Part shown: in pieces, positions 15,406-24,571 of the stretch | Layout: each line of letters opens with the position of its first letter | Position numbering within the stretch: position 1 is the stretch's first letter | Assembly (NCBI RefSeq): GCF_009807005.1 | Contig: NZ_WUBR01000003.1 | Coordinates: 186,001-250,000 of the forward strand | Source of the DNA: Aurantiacibacter rhizosphaerae | GTDB lineage: Bacteria; Pseudomonadota; Alphaproteobacteria; Sphingomonadales; Sphingomonadaceae | DNA length: 64,000 nt | Direction: 5' to 3' | Position numbers and translations under genes: made by a program | The notes under the pieces: model-generated | The model's input: the letters and a program-made list of their open reading frames with translations, nothing else | Database searches by the model: none | What the model was told of the DNA's origin: nothing

Positions 15406-18300
15406 TTACCAGGTAACCTGGAAACCAGCGCGCGCGCCGACTTCGCCTTCGTCGAAGCCGATGCCGACACCGCCGGTGAAGGCGGCATTGTCGCTGATGC
15501 GGGCAGCAAAGCTGGCCGAACCGGCAACGCGGTCATTGTAGTAGCCAAAGCCACCGGCCAGGCCGAAGCTGTCGGTCGGCATCAGGACAGGCGATTCCAT
15601 CGACAGTGCCATGGCGACACCTTCGTTGGCTTCACGAACGCCCTGCGCATTCTGCGATGCGAGGTCGAACAGCGTTGCCGTCTGGCCCTGCAGTGCGCCG
15701 ATTGCCGAAGCGTTGGCAGCGATGTTGCCAGAGTTGACACCGATAGCCGCAGTGTTGGCCAGAACATCCGAGTTCAGCGCCAGGCCGGCAGTGCCAGCCG
15801 TGGTGGAGAGACCCAGAGTGCCGTTAGCGTCAGAGGTCACGAAAGTGATCGGACCTGCCTGCGAAGCGGTGCTGGCATCGAGGCTTGCAACAACGACCTG
15901 GCCGTCATTGGCGGCCACGGCGCCTGCGCCGATTGCTACCGAGTTTGCACCCGAAGCCACAGCAGCGTTACCCAGTGCGGTGGAGTTTACGCCGGTTGCA
16001 TCGGTGTTTTCACCGATGGCCGTTGCACCCTGTGCCGTGGCAACAGCAAAGTGACCGAAGGCAGCCGAACGAGCGCCGCTTGCGGTTGCGCCGTAGCCGT
16101 ATGCCGAGGCAGCAGCTGCCGAAGCGACCGACTGCGCACCCGTGGTAACGGAACGCGCACCGGAAGCCTGTGCATCGTTACCGATGGCGATGGAGCTGGA
16201 GCCGGATGCATCGGTGTTTTCACCAAGTGCGGTCGATTCAGCACCGCCAGCTACTGCGAAGTAACCCAGAGCCGTGGCGCGTTCGCCGGTTGCACTCGAC
16301 TGATAGCCGATTGCGGTGGTTGCAGCCATGGTTGCCTCTGCACGAGCACCAAGTGCCGTGGAGAAGACGCCGGATGCATCGACATTCTCACCGATAGCCG
16401 TGGAACGTTCGCCCGAAGCCACTGCGAAGTAGCCAAGCGAGGTTGAGCGTTCGCCGGTGGAGCTGGACTGATAGCCAACTGCGGTGGTTGCAGCCATGGT
16501 CGCTTCCGAACGGGCACCAAGTGCCGTGGAGAAGACGCCGGATGCATCGACATTCTCACCGACAGCCGTAGCCAGCTCGCCCGAAGCTACAGCGAAGTAG
16601 CCAAGCGAGGTTGCACGTTCGCCGGTGGAGCTGGACTGGTAACCAACTGCGGTTGAAGCGCCGCCAGTGGCTTCGGCGCTGGCGCCAAGAGCCGTGGTGA
16701 ACACGTCGGTTGCCTGCGCGTCGTTACCGGCTGCCAGCGAACCCTGGCCAGTTGCATCGACGTTTTCGCCAAGACCGGTGGAACGGTCGCCCGAAGCCAC
16801 AGCGAAGTAACCAAGAGCGGTTGCACGATCGCCGGTTGCGCTCGATTCATAGCCGAGCGCAGTCGCTGCAGCAGACGTTGCTTCTGCGTTGCGACCAAGG
16901 GCAGAGGTGAACGCGCCGTTGGCGATTGCGCCATCACCCACAGCAACCGAACCGGTGCCGGAAGCTTCGGAGACGCGACCAACTGCAGTCGAGAAATCAG
17001 CAGAGGCGTCCGACTGCCAGCCGAAAGCCTGCGAGCCGAGGCCCGATGCGTTGGATTCTGCACCCACGGCGGTGGAGTGGAAGCCAGAGGAAACGGCGCT
17101 TTCGCCGATTGCCGTTGCATCTTCGTCAGTTGCCTGAGCGTTGAAGCCGACAGCAGTCGAAGTCAGAGCAGTTGCAGTGGCCGACTGGCCGTATGCACTG
17201 GACTGGAAGCCGCTGGCGGAAGCCTGACGGCCCGTTGCGGTCGACTGGTCACCGGTTGCAGAAGCCTGCCAGCCGAATGCCTGTGCACCAACGCCGGAAG
17301 CGACGGATTCTGCACCCACGGAGGTGGAGTGGAAGCCCGAAGCAACAGCAGTCTGGCCGATTGCTACGGCATCTTCATCGGATGCAACGGCATCGCGGCC
17401 GATTGCAACGGAGTCGAGGCCGCTTGCGCTTGCCTGGAAGCCGCCTGCGAACGACTGATCGCCTGAAGCGTCAGATGACTGGCCATATGCACTGGACTGG
17501 AAGCCGCTGGCGGAAGCCTGACGGCCCGTTGCGGTCGACTGGTCACCGGTTGCAGAAGCCTGCCAACCGAATGCCTGTGCACCAACGCCGGAAGCGATGG
17601 ATTCTGCACCCACGGAGGTGGAGTGGAAGCCCGAAGCAACGGCGCTCTGACCGATGGCCACAGCATCTTCATCAAGTGCCTGCGCATTGTTACCGCTTGC
17701 TACGCTGTCTACGCCGGAAGCGTTGGCGTTGACGCCCGTTGCGGTCGCGCCGACAGCACTAGCGATAGAGCCCGCACCGAAAGCAGAGGCATTGTTTGCA
17801 CTTGCCGATGCAGTTTCGCCGAAAGCGGACGAAGCATCGCCGGTAGCACTTGCTGCGCCGCCGAATGCGTTTGCACCACTTCCAGTTGCGGAGGAATTAT
17901 CGCCGAAAGCATTCGACGCAAAATTTGTAGCAGTCGCGTTGATACCGAATGCGTTGGAGGAGCTGCCAGATGCCGTGGCGCCATTACCAACGGCTGTGGC
18001 GAAATCACCCGTGGCAGAGGCATCGGTGCCAACTGCGGTGGAGCTTAAACCCGTTGCCGTGGCGTTCGTACCGCAAGCAAGCGTATCGGTGCCGCCGCTG
18101 GTTGCGCCGCCGGTGGTGTCCACACCAGTGGTGGCGGTGCCATCATCGTTCGTGTCGAGCAGGCACTCTTCTGCAGAGGCAGCGTTCGGCGTCGCGCCGA
18201 CCATTGCAACCGTAGCGATGGCAAGGCCCGAAGCGCCGAGGGCCATCATGGTTGCCTTGCCGAATGTATTGTCTGAACCCTGGGTTCGCGAATTACTCAT
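15406..18300 (-). CDS. Trimeric autotransporter adhesin, YadA-like head repeats
   Basis: This 964-residue surface protein has a signal region of about 45 residues ending NAASA-EE. A very long head follows, built of 14-residue YadA/Hia-type repeats (A-xG-xxS-xA-xG pattern) from about residue 65 to 780. A short linker with alternating ANTAAIG/ANASAIG text then leads to a C-terminal membrane anchor of about 70 residues ending GVGARAGFQVTW-like, in Phe/Trp-terminated beta-strand style. No long coiled-coil stalk is seen. A strong AGGAGG ribosome site precedes the ATG. Repeat units are nearly identical at the DNA level, giving room for length change by recombination. It is monocistronic with its own terminator and presumably binds surfaces or cells; the ligand is unknown. 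Confidence 0.9.
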   Translation of the reverse strand: MSNSRTQGSDNTFGKATMMALGASGLAIATVAMVGATPNAASAEECLLDTNDDGTATTGVDTTGGATSGGTDTLACGTNATATGLSSTAVGTDASATGDFATAVGNGATASGSSSNAFGINATATNFASNAFGDNSSATGSGANAFGGAASATGDASSAFGETASASANNASAFGAGSIASAVGATATGVNANASGVDSVASGNNAQALDEDAVAIGQSAVASGFHSTSVGAESIASGVGAQAFGWQASATGDQSTATGRQASASGFQSSAYGQSSDASGDQSFAGGFQASASGLDSVAIGRDAVASDEDAVAIGQTAVASGFHSTSVGAESVASGVGAQAFGWQASATGDQSTATGRQASASGFQSSAYGQSATATALTSTAVGFNAQATDEDATAIGESAVSSGFHSTAVGAESNASGLGSQAFGWQSDASADFSTAVGRVSEASGTGSVAVGDGAIANGAFTSALGRNAEATSAAATALGYESSATGDRATALGYFAVASGDRSTGLGENVDATGQGSLAAGNDAQATDVFTTALGASAEATGGASTAVGYQSSSTGERATSLGYFAVASGELATAVGENVDASGVFSTALGARSEATMAATTAVGYQSSSTGERSTSLGYFAVASGERSTAIGENVDASGVFSTALGARAEATMAATTAIGYQSSATGERATALGYFAVAGGAESTALGENTDASGSSSIAIGNDAQASGARSVTTGAQSVASAAAASAYGYGATASGARSAAFGHFAVATAQGATAIGENTDATGVNSTALGNAAVASGANSVAIGAGAVAANDGQVVVASLDASTASQAGPITFVTSDANGTLGLSTTAGTAGLALNSDVLANTAAIGVNSGNIAANASAIGALQGQTATLFDLASQNAQGVREANEGVAMALSMESPVLMPTDSFGLAGGFGYYNDRVAGSASFAARISDNAAFTGGVGIGFDEGEVGARAGFQVTW
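16313..16819 (-). repeat. 168-bp tandem repeats inside the adhesin gene
   Basis: The text beginning GCGGTGGTTGCAGCCATGGT occurs at 16313 and 16481, and a diverged form at 16649, an exact 168-bp spacing. That equals 56 codons, or four 14-residue head units, so copy-number change would keep the reading frame. Boundaries are approximate because flanking units share the same pattern. Confidence 0.85.
17183..17640 (-). repeat. Pair of nearly identical 164-bp copies inside the adhesin gene
   Basis: Bases 17183-17346 recur almost unchanged at 17477-17640. The 294-bp offset equals 98 codons or seven 14-residue units. The few differences seen by eye are scattered single bases, pointing to recent duplication or gene conversion within the head. 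Confidence 0.85.
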
Positions 18301-18577
18301 TAATTCCTCCTGTTGATAGAACCGGGCCGAAATCCTGGGATTAAGACGAGCAGAAGGGGTTCGATTGTCCTGCAGACAGGCTCCCCAATTGCACGCCTTG
18401 ATCCCCCGATCGCAGCGGTTGCCCGATTCTGGGCAGATGCCTTGCTAGTGGATTTTTAGAATTTTGCATGCCTTAAATGAAGAAAACCACAGAAAAAGTG
18501 TGGTATACGGGGGTATGAGATAGCGAAAATGTCCGGTTAATGGCGGTGAAAGGATGGTTACATTCGGGTGAACGATA
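18301..18577 (-). promoter_or_regulatory. Adhesin upstream region
   Basis: This 277-base gap contains the adhesin ribosome site (AGGAGG read on the minus strand, 18304-18309) and an AT-rich stretch near 18440-18600 suited to a promoter. The other end is the 3' end of the ThDP decarboxylase gene. No clear operator palindrome was found. Confidence 0.4.
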
Positions 18578-20116
18578 TCAATTGATACGCAAGTCAACCA
18601 ATGTCGGCCCATCGCAATCGAAGCTCCAGCGAAGCGCCGCATCCAGATCGTCAATCGAATCAACCATGCGGGCAGAGACACCCTGGCCGCTCGCCAACTT
18701 CACGAAATCCAGCCCTGTAAGATCGCAGCCGGGAACGTGGTTCATGCCGAACTCGCCTGAAAACCCGGTCAATGCAGCATAGGCCGCATTGTTCATCACC
18801 AGAAAGCTGACCGGCAGATTTTCCTGAAACGCGGTGAACAATCCCTGGATCGTGTACATCGATGCCCCATCGCCCAGTATGGCGATCACCTTGTCATACT
18901 GCGCCATGGCAACACCCAGCGCGCCGGGGAGGGAGTAACCCAGCCCGCCGCTGGCGCATGTATAAAACCCGCCCTGGCGGGTAATGGGCAGCGTCCCGTG
19001 CTGCGAGCCGCGCGAAGTTGGGGATTCTTCCACGATAACAGAGCTTTCGGGGCGAAGCGCTGCAATCCGGGTGAGCACGTAGGCGGCAGACATCTCCGCC
19101 TCTGGCGTCAGCAATTTGTGCGTGGGGCCGGTATAATCGCGCTGGTTGGTCCGCTCTGCCAGCTGCGCCAGCCCTTCATTCACATCGCCCAGCACGCCGC
19201 CGCCGCCTGGCAGATTGGCGAGGTGCTGCGGATCGTCGGACAGCGCCATCAGCTTTGCGTGCGTCGGCCAGTGCGGACCTTCGCCCTCCACGTGATAGGT
19301 GAACACCGGCGCCCCGGCGACGAGGATCGCATCGAATGGGTCAAGCGCGTCGCGGATCTGATCGCGCCAGGCATTCAGGAAGCCGGCGAATTGCGGATGA
19401 TCTTCCGGGAAGGTTTCGCGCGCGGCATAGGGCGCGGCAAACACGGCGCAGCCCGCTTTCTCTGCCAGCGCGATGGCGCAATGCCATCCATCGCAATTGG
19501 CGACGCCCGTTCCCAGCACCAGCGCCGGGCGCTCCGCCTCGTCCAGAAGGGTGGCGAGCCGTTCGATCCCGGTGGCGGAGGGGATGGTGAGCGCATCGAT
19601 ATCGGGCAGGCCCGGCATCTCGCATTCCCTGTCCCAGTCATCCACGGGGATGGATACGAACACCGGCCCCATCGGCGGGGTAAGCGCGGTGATGAAGGCG
19701 CGGATCAGGGCCAGCGGCACATCCTGCGCGCGGGCAGGCTCCACCGAGTATTTCACGTAAGGGCGCGGAAATTCGCTGGGCCTTTCGGCGTAGAGGAACG
19801 GGTCGAACGGCAGGATGGATCGCGCCTGCTGCCCTGCCGTCACCACGACGGGGGCGTTATTCTTCCACGCGGTGAACAGATTGCCCAGCGAATGTCCGGT
19901 GCCCGCTGCGCTGTGCAGGTTTACCAGTGCGGGCTTGCGGCCGGCGCGGGCGTAGCCATCGGCCATGCCCACCACCACCGCCTCGTTCAATCCCATCACA
20001 TAGGGGAAGGGCAGGCCCTTCAGCATCGGCAGTTCGGTGGATCCGGGATTGCCGAACAATCGATCCACGCCGAAATGTTCGAACACTGCAAACGCAGCCT
20101 CACGCACCGTTACCAT
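18578..20116 (-). CDS. Thiamine-diphosphate decarboxylase, benzoylformate decarboxylase-like
   Basis: This 512-residue ThDP enzyme is most like benzoylformate decarboxylase or acetolactate synthase large subunit. It has the N-terminal FGNPGSTELPML segment with the Glu-containing cofactor strand (GLNEAVVVGMADGYAR), and the C-terminal ThDP/Mg motif GDGASMYTIQG with NN about 28 residues on. The ATG at 20114-20116 follows GGAGGTTTGAAGCG; the frame is open upstream but that part is not homologous. It ends a four-gene operon with LigW and an aldehyde dehydrogenase, so an aromatic 2-oxo acid giving an aldehyde is a likely substrate, with the dehydrogenase oxidising the product. Confidence 0.85.
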   Translation of the reverse strand: MVTVREAAFAVFEHFGVDRLFGNPGSTELPMLKGLPFPYVMGLNEAVVVGMADGYARAGRKPALVNLHSAAGTGHSLGNLFTAWKNNAPVVVTAGQQARSILPFDPFLYAERPSEFPRPYVKYSVEPARAQDVPLALIRAFITALTPPMGPVFVSIPVDDWDRECEMPGLPDIDALTIPSATGIERLATLLDEAERPALVLGTGVANCDGWHCAIALAEKAGCAVFAAPYAARETFPEDHPQFAGFLNAWRDQIRDALDPFDAILVAGAPVFTYHVEGEGPHWPTHAKLMALSDDPQHLANLPGGGGVLGDVNEGLAQLAERTNQRDYTGPTHKLLTPEAEMSAAYVLTRIAALRPESSVIVEESPTSRGSQHGTLPITRQGGFYTCASGGLGYSLPGALGVAMAQYDKVIAILGDGASMYTIQGLFTAFQENLPVSFLVMNNAAYAALTGFSGEFGMNHVPGCDLTGLDFVKLASGQGVSARMVDSIDDLDAALRWSFDCDGPTLVDLRIN

Positions 20117-20120
20117 CGCT

Positions 20121-21812
20121 TCAAACCTCCTCACCGCCGCGCCGGGCACGATCCAGCACGCTGTCTTCGTCACGGCGATAGCGCAGCAGCACGATAACCA
20201 ACAGCACAACGATGATCGGGGCGACCCAGTTGATGGTGATGATGGCGCTGGCCAGATCGCCGCCATTGCGATCAGACACGATGCCTACGACATAGGGGCC
20301 AAGGCCCTGGCCCAGCAGCGTCATGATGACGAGGTAGGTGGAAAAGATGATCCCACGCATGCGCGGCAGCACCAGCCCCAGCAGCAGGGTGTAGAGCGGC
20401 GGCAGCCACAAGGTCAGGATGATGCTGTAAACGGCATAGCGCAGATAGAAATCGGTGGTGGTCTCTGCGCTGAAGGTCCAGATGCCGAAGAACGGCGAGA
20501 TGCCGAGCGACAACAATACCAGCACGATCATCCCCCGCCCGCCCAGCTTCTTGCCCAGAAAATCCGTCAGCGGCCCGGCCAGCAATGCGCCGATCGTTGC
20601 CAGCAATGCCGACAGCAGGCCGAACTGTACGCCAGCCTCTGCCGTCGTCAGGCCGAAATGGCGGATCAGCAGGGACGGGGTGAAACCCATGATACCGTAA
20701 TTGATGGCGGTCTGCAGTCCGCCTGCCACCATCAGCATGATCAGCGACGGGTTCAGCGCCACGTGGAAGGTGGGCTTGTCCGTCAGCTTGAAGCTTTGAA
20801 ACAGGTTGAGCACCACGAACGCGCCAAAGCCGAACACACCCCACTGCAACACATGCGGATTGAGCGAGAAGCTGCCGAAATCAAGCATGGGCCGCGGCGA
20901 GAAGACGCCGGTGACCGTTACCATGAAGGTGCAGAAGGTCAGGATCACCGCCAGCCCGCCAAGATTGATGAGCCATTGGCGGGCGCCTGCATCCCTGCGC
21001 CACAGGAAGAACCAATTGCTGCCCGGCGTCACCGCGCCCAGCACGCCAGCACTGGCCTTGAACGGGGCGGGGTCTTTCTTGCTGGTGATGCCCTCCATAG
21101 CGCCGCGCTCCGGCTCGCGCAGCTTGTAGATCAGGTAAGCCAGTGGAAAGCCGGGAAGGGAGGCGACGAGGAAGGCGAATTGCCAGCCGGAAAAGCCCAG
21201 CGGCGCGGCGGTACCGGATGGATAGCGCAGATCCCACCACTCCGCCACGATCCCGCCCAGCGCCATGGAAAGGCCCAGTCCCAGCGCAAGGCCAACGCCA
21301 AGGCCGCCCATGGCCAGGCCACGGCGGCTTTTGGGCAGGCTGTCGAACAGGATGGAATTGGCAGCGGGCTGCGTTGCGCCTTCGCCAATGCCCACGCCGA
21401 TGCGAGAGATTGCCAGCAGGGTGAAACCTGATGCGAAGGCAGCAAGGCCCGCAAAGAAGGACCACGCCGCAAGGCAGATTGCCAGCAGCCTGGTGCGCAC
21501 CCAGCCATCCACCAACCGGCCCAGCGGTAGGGAGAACAGCGCATAGAACAACGCGAACACCGTGCCATACAGCAGGCCCATCTCTGCATCGCCAATGCCC
21601 AGATCGGTGCGGATATCATGCGCCAGAATGGAAAGGATCTGCCGATCCAGCAGGCTCATCATCTGCGCCGATGACATCAGGACAATGGCATGCCAGCCAT
21701 ATTTACTGATGCGGTCACTGCCACTACCGCTGGATGGCGGCGCTGCAGGCGCGACCGGCGCGCCAGCGGCATTGCCTGCGGCGGGCGGCGCGGATTGGGG
21801 AGTATCGCTCAC
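20121..21812 (-). CDS. MFS transporter, likely for lignin-derived aromatics
   Basis: This MFS protein of about 563 residues has the loop motif GRLVDGWVRTRLL, an N-terminal Ala/Pro-rich tail and a long central loop with charged residues. The GTG at 21810-21812 overlaps the ligW stop (GTGA) and reads VSDTPQSAPPAAG; an open frame further upstream is inside ligW and was discarded. The helix-1 text SLLDRQILSILA is typical of the spinster/DHA-like group common in sphingomonads. Position between ligW and the decarboxylase implies uptake of an aromatic acid used by this operon. Confidence 0.85.
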   Translation of the reverse strand: MSDTPQSAPPAAGNAAGAPVAPAAPPSSGSGSDRISKYGWHAIVLMSSAQMMSLLDRQILSILAHDIRTDLGIGDAEMGLLYGTVFALFYALFSLPLGRLVDGWVRTRLLAICLAAWSFFAGLAAFASGFTLLAISRIGVGIGEGATQPAANSILFDSLPKSRRGLAMGGLGVGLALGLGLSMALGGIVAEWWDLRYPSGTAAPLGFSGWQFAFLVASLPGFPLAYLIYKLREPERGAMEGITSKKDPAPFKASAGVLGAVTPGSNWFFLWRRDAGARQWLINLGGLAVILTFCTFMVTVTGVFSPRPMLDFGSFSLNPHVLQWGVFGFGAFVVLNLFQSFKLTDKPTFHVALNPSLIMLMVAGGLQTAINYGIMGFTPSLLIRHFGLTTAEAGVQFGLLSALLATIGALLAGPLTDFLGKKLGGRGMIVLVLLSLGISPFFGIWTFSAETTTDFYLRYAVYSIILTLWLPPLYTLLLGLVLPRMRGIIFSTYLVIMTLLGQGLGPYVVGIVSDRNGGDLASAIITINWVAPIIVVLLVIVLLRYRRDEDSVLDRARRGGEEV

Positions 21813-22864
21813 AGGCTGAACAATACCTCTGCATTGGTCTGGAAGAACTTGCGCTTTGCCGTGTCGCTGATGTCCATCGCGTCCAGCAGGCGCACCTCGT
21901 CGGGCACGTATTGGTAGGGATAGTCCATGGCATACAGCACGCGGTCTTCGCCCATCACCTCCATCATCAGCTTGATGCTGGCGGGGGAGGGCAGGCCGCT
22001 GTTGGTGCCCCACACATTGTTGCGCAGGTAATGATGCAGGCTGTGCTGCAGGGGTTTGAGCCGTTCATACCGCTGCGAACGTACACCGGCGTTGAACATG
22101 TAATTCAGCCGGTCGATCCAGAAGGGCAGGCCTTCCGCGCCATGGCCCAGCACAAGCTGGAGCGAGGGGTAGCGATCGAACACGCCCGTGGTCAGCAGGC
22201 GCAGCGCGTGGAAACTCGTTTCCATCGCAAAGCCGAAGATCGCCCCTTCAAGGCCTGCATCCACCATGGTGCCCACCATTTCATCGGGCGGGCCTTGGGG
22301 ATGGATATACAGCGGGATGTCCATCTCTGCGCAGGTGCGCAGGATGGGATCGAATTGCTCTTCATCCAGGTAATGGCCGTGCGTGTGGCTGTTCACCTGC
22401 ACACCGGCAAAGCCCAGCTCTTCCTTGCCGCGCTTCAGTTCTGCGGCCGACCATTCCGGGTCCTGCGGGCAGATCGCCGTCATGCCGATGAAGCGGTCAG
22501 GATACTTCTCGCACGCCGCGGCCAGGTGATCATTGGCACGGGCAGCGATGCCGCGCGCTTCCTCCACATCATGCAGCGATTGCACGCCGGGACTGGTCAG
22601 CGCCAGCACTGCCTTGTCGATACCGGCATCGTCCATCGCGGCAAGACGAAGCTCGCCAAGGTCCAGCAACCGCTCGCGAATGAATGTGGTGCGTTCGCTG
22701 GGGGAGGTTCCGTAGAAGCCCCATAGCGAAACGGTGCCCTTGTCGGCGCGGCCTTCCTTCACCAGCCGCAGGATGGCTTCCATCTGCTCCTGCGTGGCGA
22801 AGGCTTCCTCTGTCGCGATCCGCAAATAGCCATGCTGGCCGCCGGTCTTCAGTTCTTTCGTCAT
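21809..22864 (-). CDS. ligW: 5-carboxyvanillate decarboxylase (amidohydrolase family)
   Basis: LigW removes the 5-carboxyl from 5-carboxyvanillate to give vanillate, a step in catabolism of biphenyl-type lignin dimers. The 351-residue protein has Glu19 (in TEEAFAT), His188 (YIHPQG) and Asp314 (YAMDYPYQ). These are the three Mn-ligand positions I recall for the Novosphingobium enzyme, at identical numbering. The opening LKTGGQHGYLRIATEEAFAT and the segment SQRYERLKPLQ also fit. The related gamma-resorcylate decarboxylase is the main alternative. It lies in an operon downstream of an aldehyde dehydrogenase and overlaps the MFS gene. Confidence 0.9.
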   Translation of the reverse strand: MTKELKTGGQHGYLRIATEEAFATQEQMEAILRLVKEGRADKGTVSLWGFYGTSPSERTTFIRERLLDLGELRLAAMDDAGIDKAVLALTSPGVQSLHDVEEARGIAARANDHLAAACEKYPDRFIGMTAICPQDPEWSAAELKRGKEELGFAGVQVNSHTHGHYLDEEQFDPILRTCAEMDIPLYIHPQGPPDEMVGTMVDAGLEGAIFGFAMETSFHALRLLTTGVFDRYPSLQLVLGHGAEGLPFWIDRLNYMFNAGVRSQRYERLKPLQHSLHHYLRNNVWGTNSGLPSPASIKLMMEVMGEDRVLYAMDYPYQYVPDEVRLLDAMDISDTAKRKFFQTNAEVLFSL

Positions 22865-22895
22865 GCGCTTTTCCTCTCCCGTCAGGCGCGGATAT

Positions 22896-24326
22896 CTATC
22901 CTTCGTGCACGGTCTTCACGACCATGCAGGCTTTCACGCCTTCCGGCCCGTCTTCGCTGCCGTGGCCAGACCATTGCACGCCCTGGAACGGTGCATCGGG
23001 CCCTGCAATCATGTGGCTGTTGATGCCCATCATGCCCACTTCCACCTCGTCCGCCAGGCGGCGCTGGCGCTGGGCATCATTGGTCCATGCATAACCCGCC
23101 AGGCCGTAGGGCAGGCGGTTCGCCTCGGCGATCATGTCGTCTTCGTTCTTGTACGGATTGATCAGCGCCAGCGGGCCGAAGGGTTCCTCGTTCATAACCT
23201 CTGCATCCAGCGGGATTTCAGAAAGCACGGTGGGCTGGAAGAAATAGCCCTGGTTGCCGATGCGTTCACCGCCGGTGTTCAGCGTGGCGCCCTTGGCCTT
23301 TGCATTGGCGACGAATTTCTCCATCGCATCCGGGCGGCGCGCATTGGCCATCGGGCCCATCTGCGTGCCATCTTCCAGTCCGTTGCCCACCTTGATGGCG
23401 CCCATGCGTTCGGCCATGCCATCACGGAATTTCTCGAACACATTTTCCTGCACGATGAAGCGGGTGGGCGAAACGCACACCTGCCCGGCATTGCGCGTCT
23501 TGCCCATGGAGGCGGTGGCCAGTGCCTTTTCCATATCGGCATCGTCGAACACCAGCACCGGACCGTGGCCGCCCAGTTCCATCGTCGTGCGGATCATGTT
23601 GTCCGCCGCCAGCTTGGCCAGATGCTTGCCCACCACGGTGGAGCCAGTGAAGGACAGTTTACGGATGATCGGGCTTGATAGCAGGTGGCGGCTCACCTCG
23701 TCCGGCACACCGAACACGGCCTGCGCCACTTCCTTTGGCAGCCCTGCATCATACAGGCATTGCAGGATGCCCAGCGCCGATGCGGGCGTTTCCTCGGCGC
23801 TTTTCAGGATGATGGAACAGCCCGCCGCAACGGCAGCGGCCAGCTTGCGGCTGGGATTGCCAATGGGGAAGTTCCACGGCGCGAAGGCGGCGATGGGGCC
23901 AACTGGTTCCCACCGCACCACGCTGCGCTGGCCAACGGGGCGCACCAGTTCACGGCCATACAGGCGCTGGCACTCGCCCGCGGCAAAATCGAACCATCCG
24001 GCAGATGCCATGCATTCGATCTTCGTTTCGGCCACCGGCTTACCCTCTTCCATCGTGGCGATGCGGGCCAGATCGTCTGCGCGTTCTCTGATCAGGGACG
24101 CTGCCTTGTGCAGCACGGCGGCGCGCTGCGTTGCCGGGGTGTAGCGCCAGATATTGTAGCCGCGCTGCGCCGTTTCCAGCGCGCGGTCCAGATCGCTGGC
24201 ATCGGCCAGCGGCAATTCGGCCAGCGTTTCGCCGGTTACGGGATTGACGACATCGAAGGTGCGCCGGCCACCGCCAGACACCTGTTCGCCATCGATAACC
24301 ATGTGGAGGGCGGGATATTGGGTCAT
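22896..24326 (-). CDS. NAD(P)-dependent aldehyde dehydrogenase
   Basis: This 476-residue ALDH-superfamily enzyme has the catalytic Glu in TMELGGHGPVLVF, the nucleophile in RNAGQVCVSPTRF, the oxyanion Asn in FAPWNFPIGNP and cofactor-site KSAEETP. Sequence style is closest to the succinate-semialdehyde/vanillin-type branch. It is the first gene of the operon containing ligW and the ThDP decarboxylase, so an aromatic aldehyde such as vanillin (also the lignostilbene dioxygenase product) is a reasonable substrate. The exact substrate cannot be assigned by sequence alone. Confidence 0.9.
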   Translation of the reverse strand: MTQYPALHMVIDGEQVSGGGRRTFDVVNPVTGETLAELPLADASDLDRALETAQRGYNIWRYTPATQRAAVLHKAASLIRERADDLARIATMEEGKPVAETKIECMASAGWFDFAAGECQRLYGRELVRPVGQRSVVRWEPVGPIAAFAPWNFPIGNPSRKLAAAVAAGCSIILKSAEETPASALGILQCLYDAGLPKEVAQAVFGVPDEVSRHLLSSPIIRKLSFTGSTVVGKHLAKLAADNMIRTTMELGGHGPVLVFDDADMEKALATASMGKTRNAGQVCVSPTRFIVQENVFEKFRDGMAERMGAIKVGNGLEDGTQMGPMANARRPDAMEKFVANAKAKGATLNTGGERIGNQGYFFQPTVLSEIPLDAEVMNEEPFGPLALINPYKNEDDMIAEANRLPYGLAGYAWTNDAQRQRRLADEVEVGMMGINSHMIAGPDAPFQGVQWSGHGSEDGPEGVKACMVVKTVHEG

Positions 24327-24527
24327 TCTATCGCTCCGTCACCCCGGCGCGGGCCGGGGGGTGGTTTGGGTTTGCTGGGAAAATCCGTCCGTTGCTGGCT
24401 GATGCCGGACATCAGCCGCTTTGCCATTTCGCGGCGCAAATGCGCTTTTTACGTCAGCTCCCCAGCCTTGCCATGGTGGCGACAGGGGGTGCTTCGGACA
24501 TTACGACTCTCCCAATTCGTATGTTAT

Positions 24528-24537
24528 GCTTACAATT
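24528..24537 (+). promoter_or_regulatory. GCTTACAATT motif shared with the dioxygenase promoter
   Basis: GCTTACAATT at 24528-24537 differs by one base from GCATACAATT at 11197-11206, and both contain a TACAAT -10-like hexamer about 35-45 bases before a start codon. A common regulator is possible but unproven, since part of the match is simply a promoter hexamer. Confidence 0.35.
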
Positions 24538-24571
24538 GCGGAGGCACGCGGATAGAGTCAACGAGATTGAG

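Noticed and set aside
15406-18300. Regularly spaced short repeats suggesting a CRISPR array
   Set aside because: Repeats are contiguous, in frame and encode YadA head units; there are no unique spacers and no cas genes.
20117-20266. N-terminal extension of the ThDP decarboxylase
   Set aside because: The extension is Cys/Ser-rich, overlaps the MFS 3' end and lacks homology; the ATG at 20116 has a strong ribosome site.
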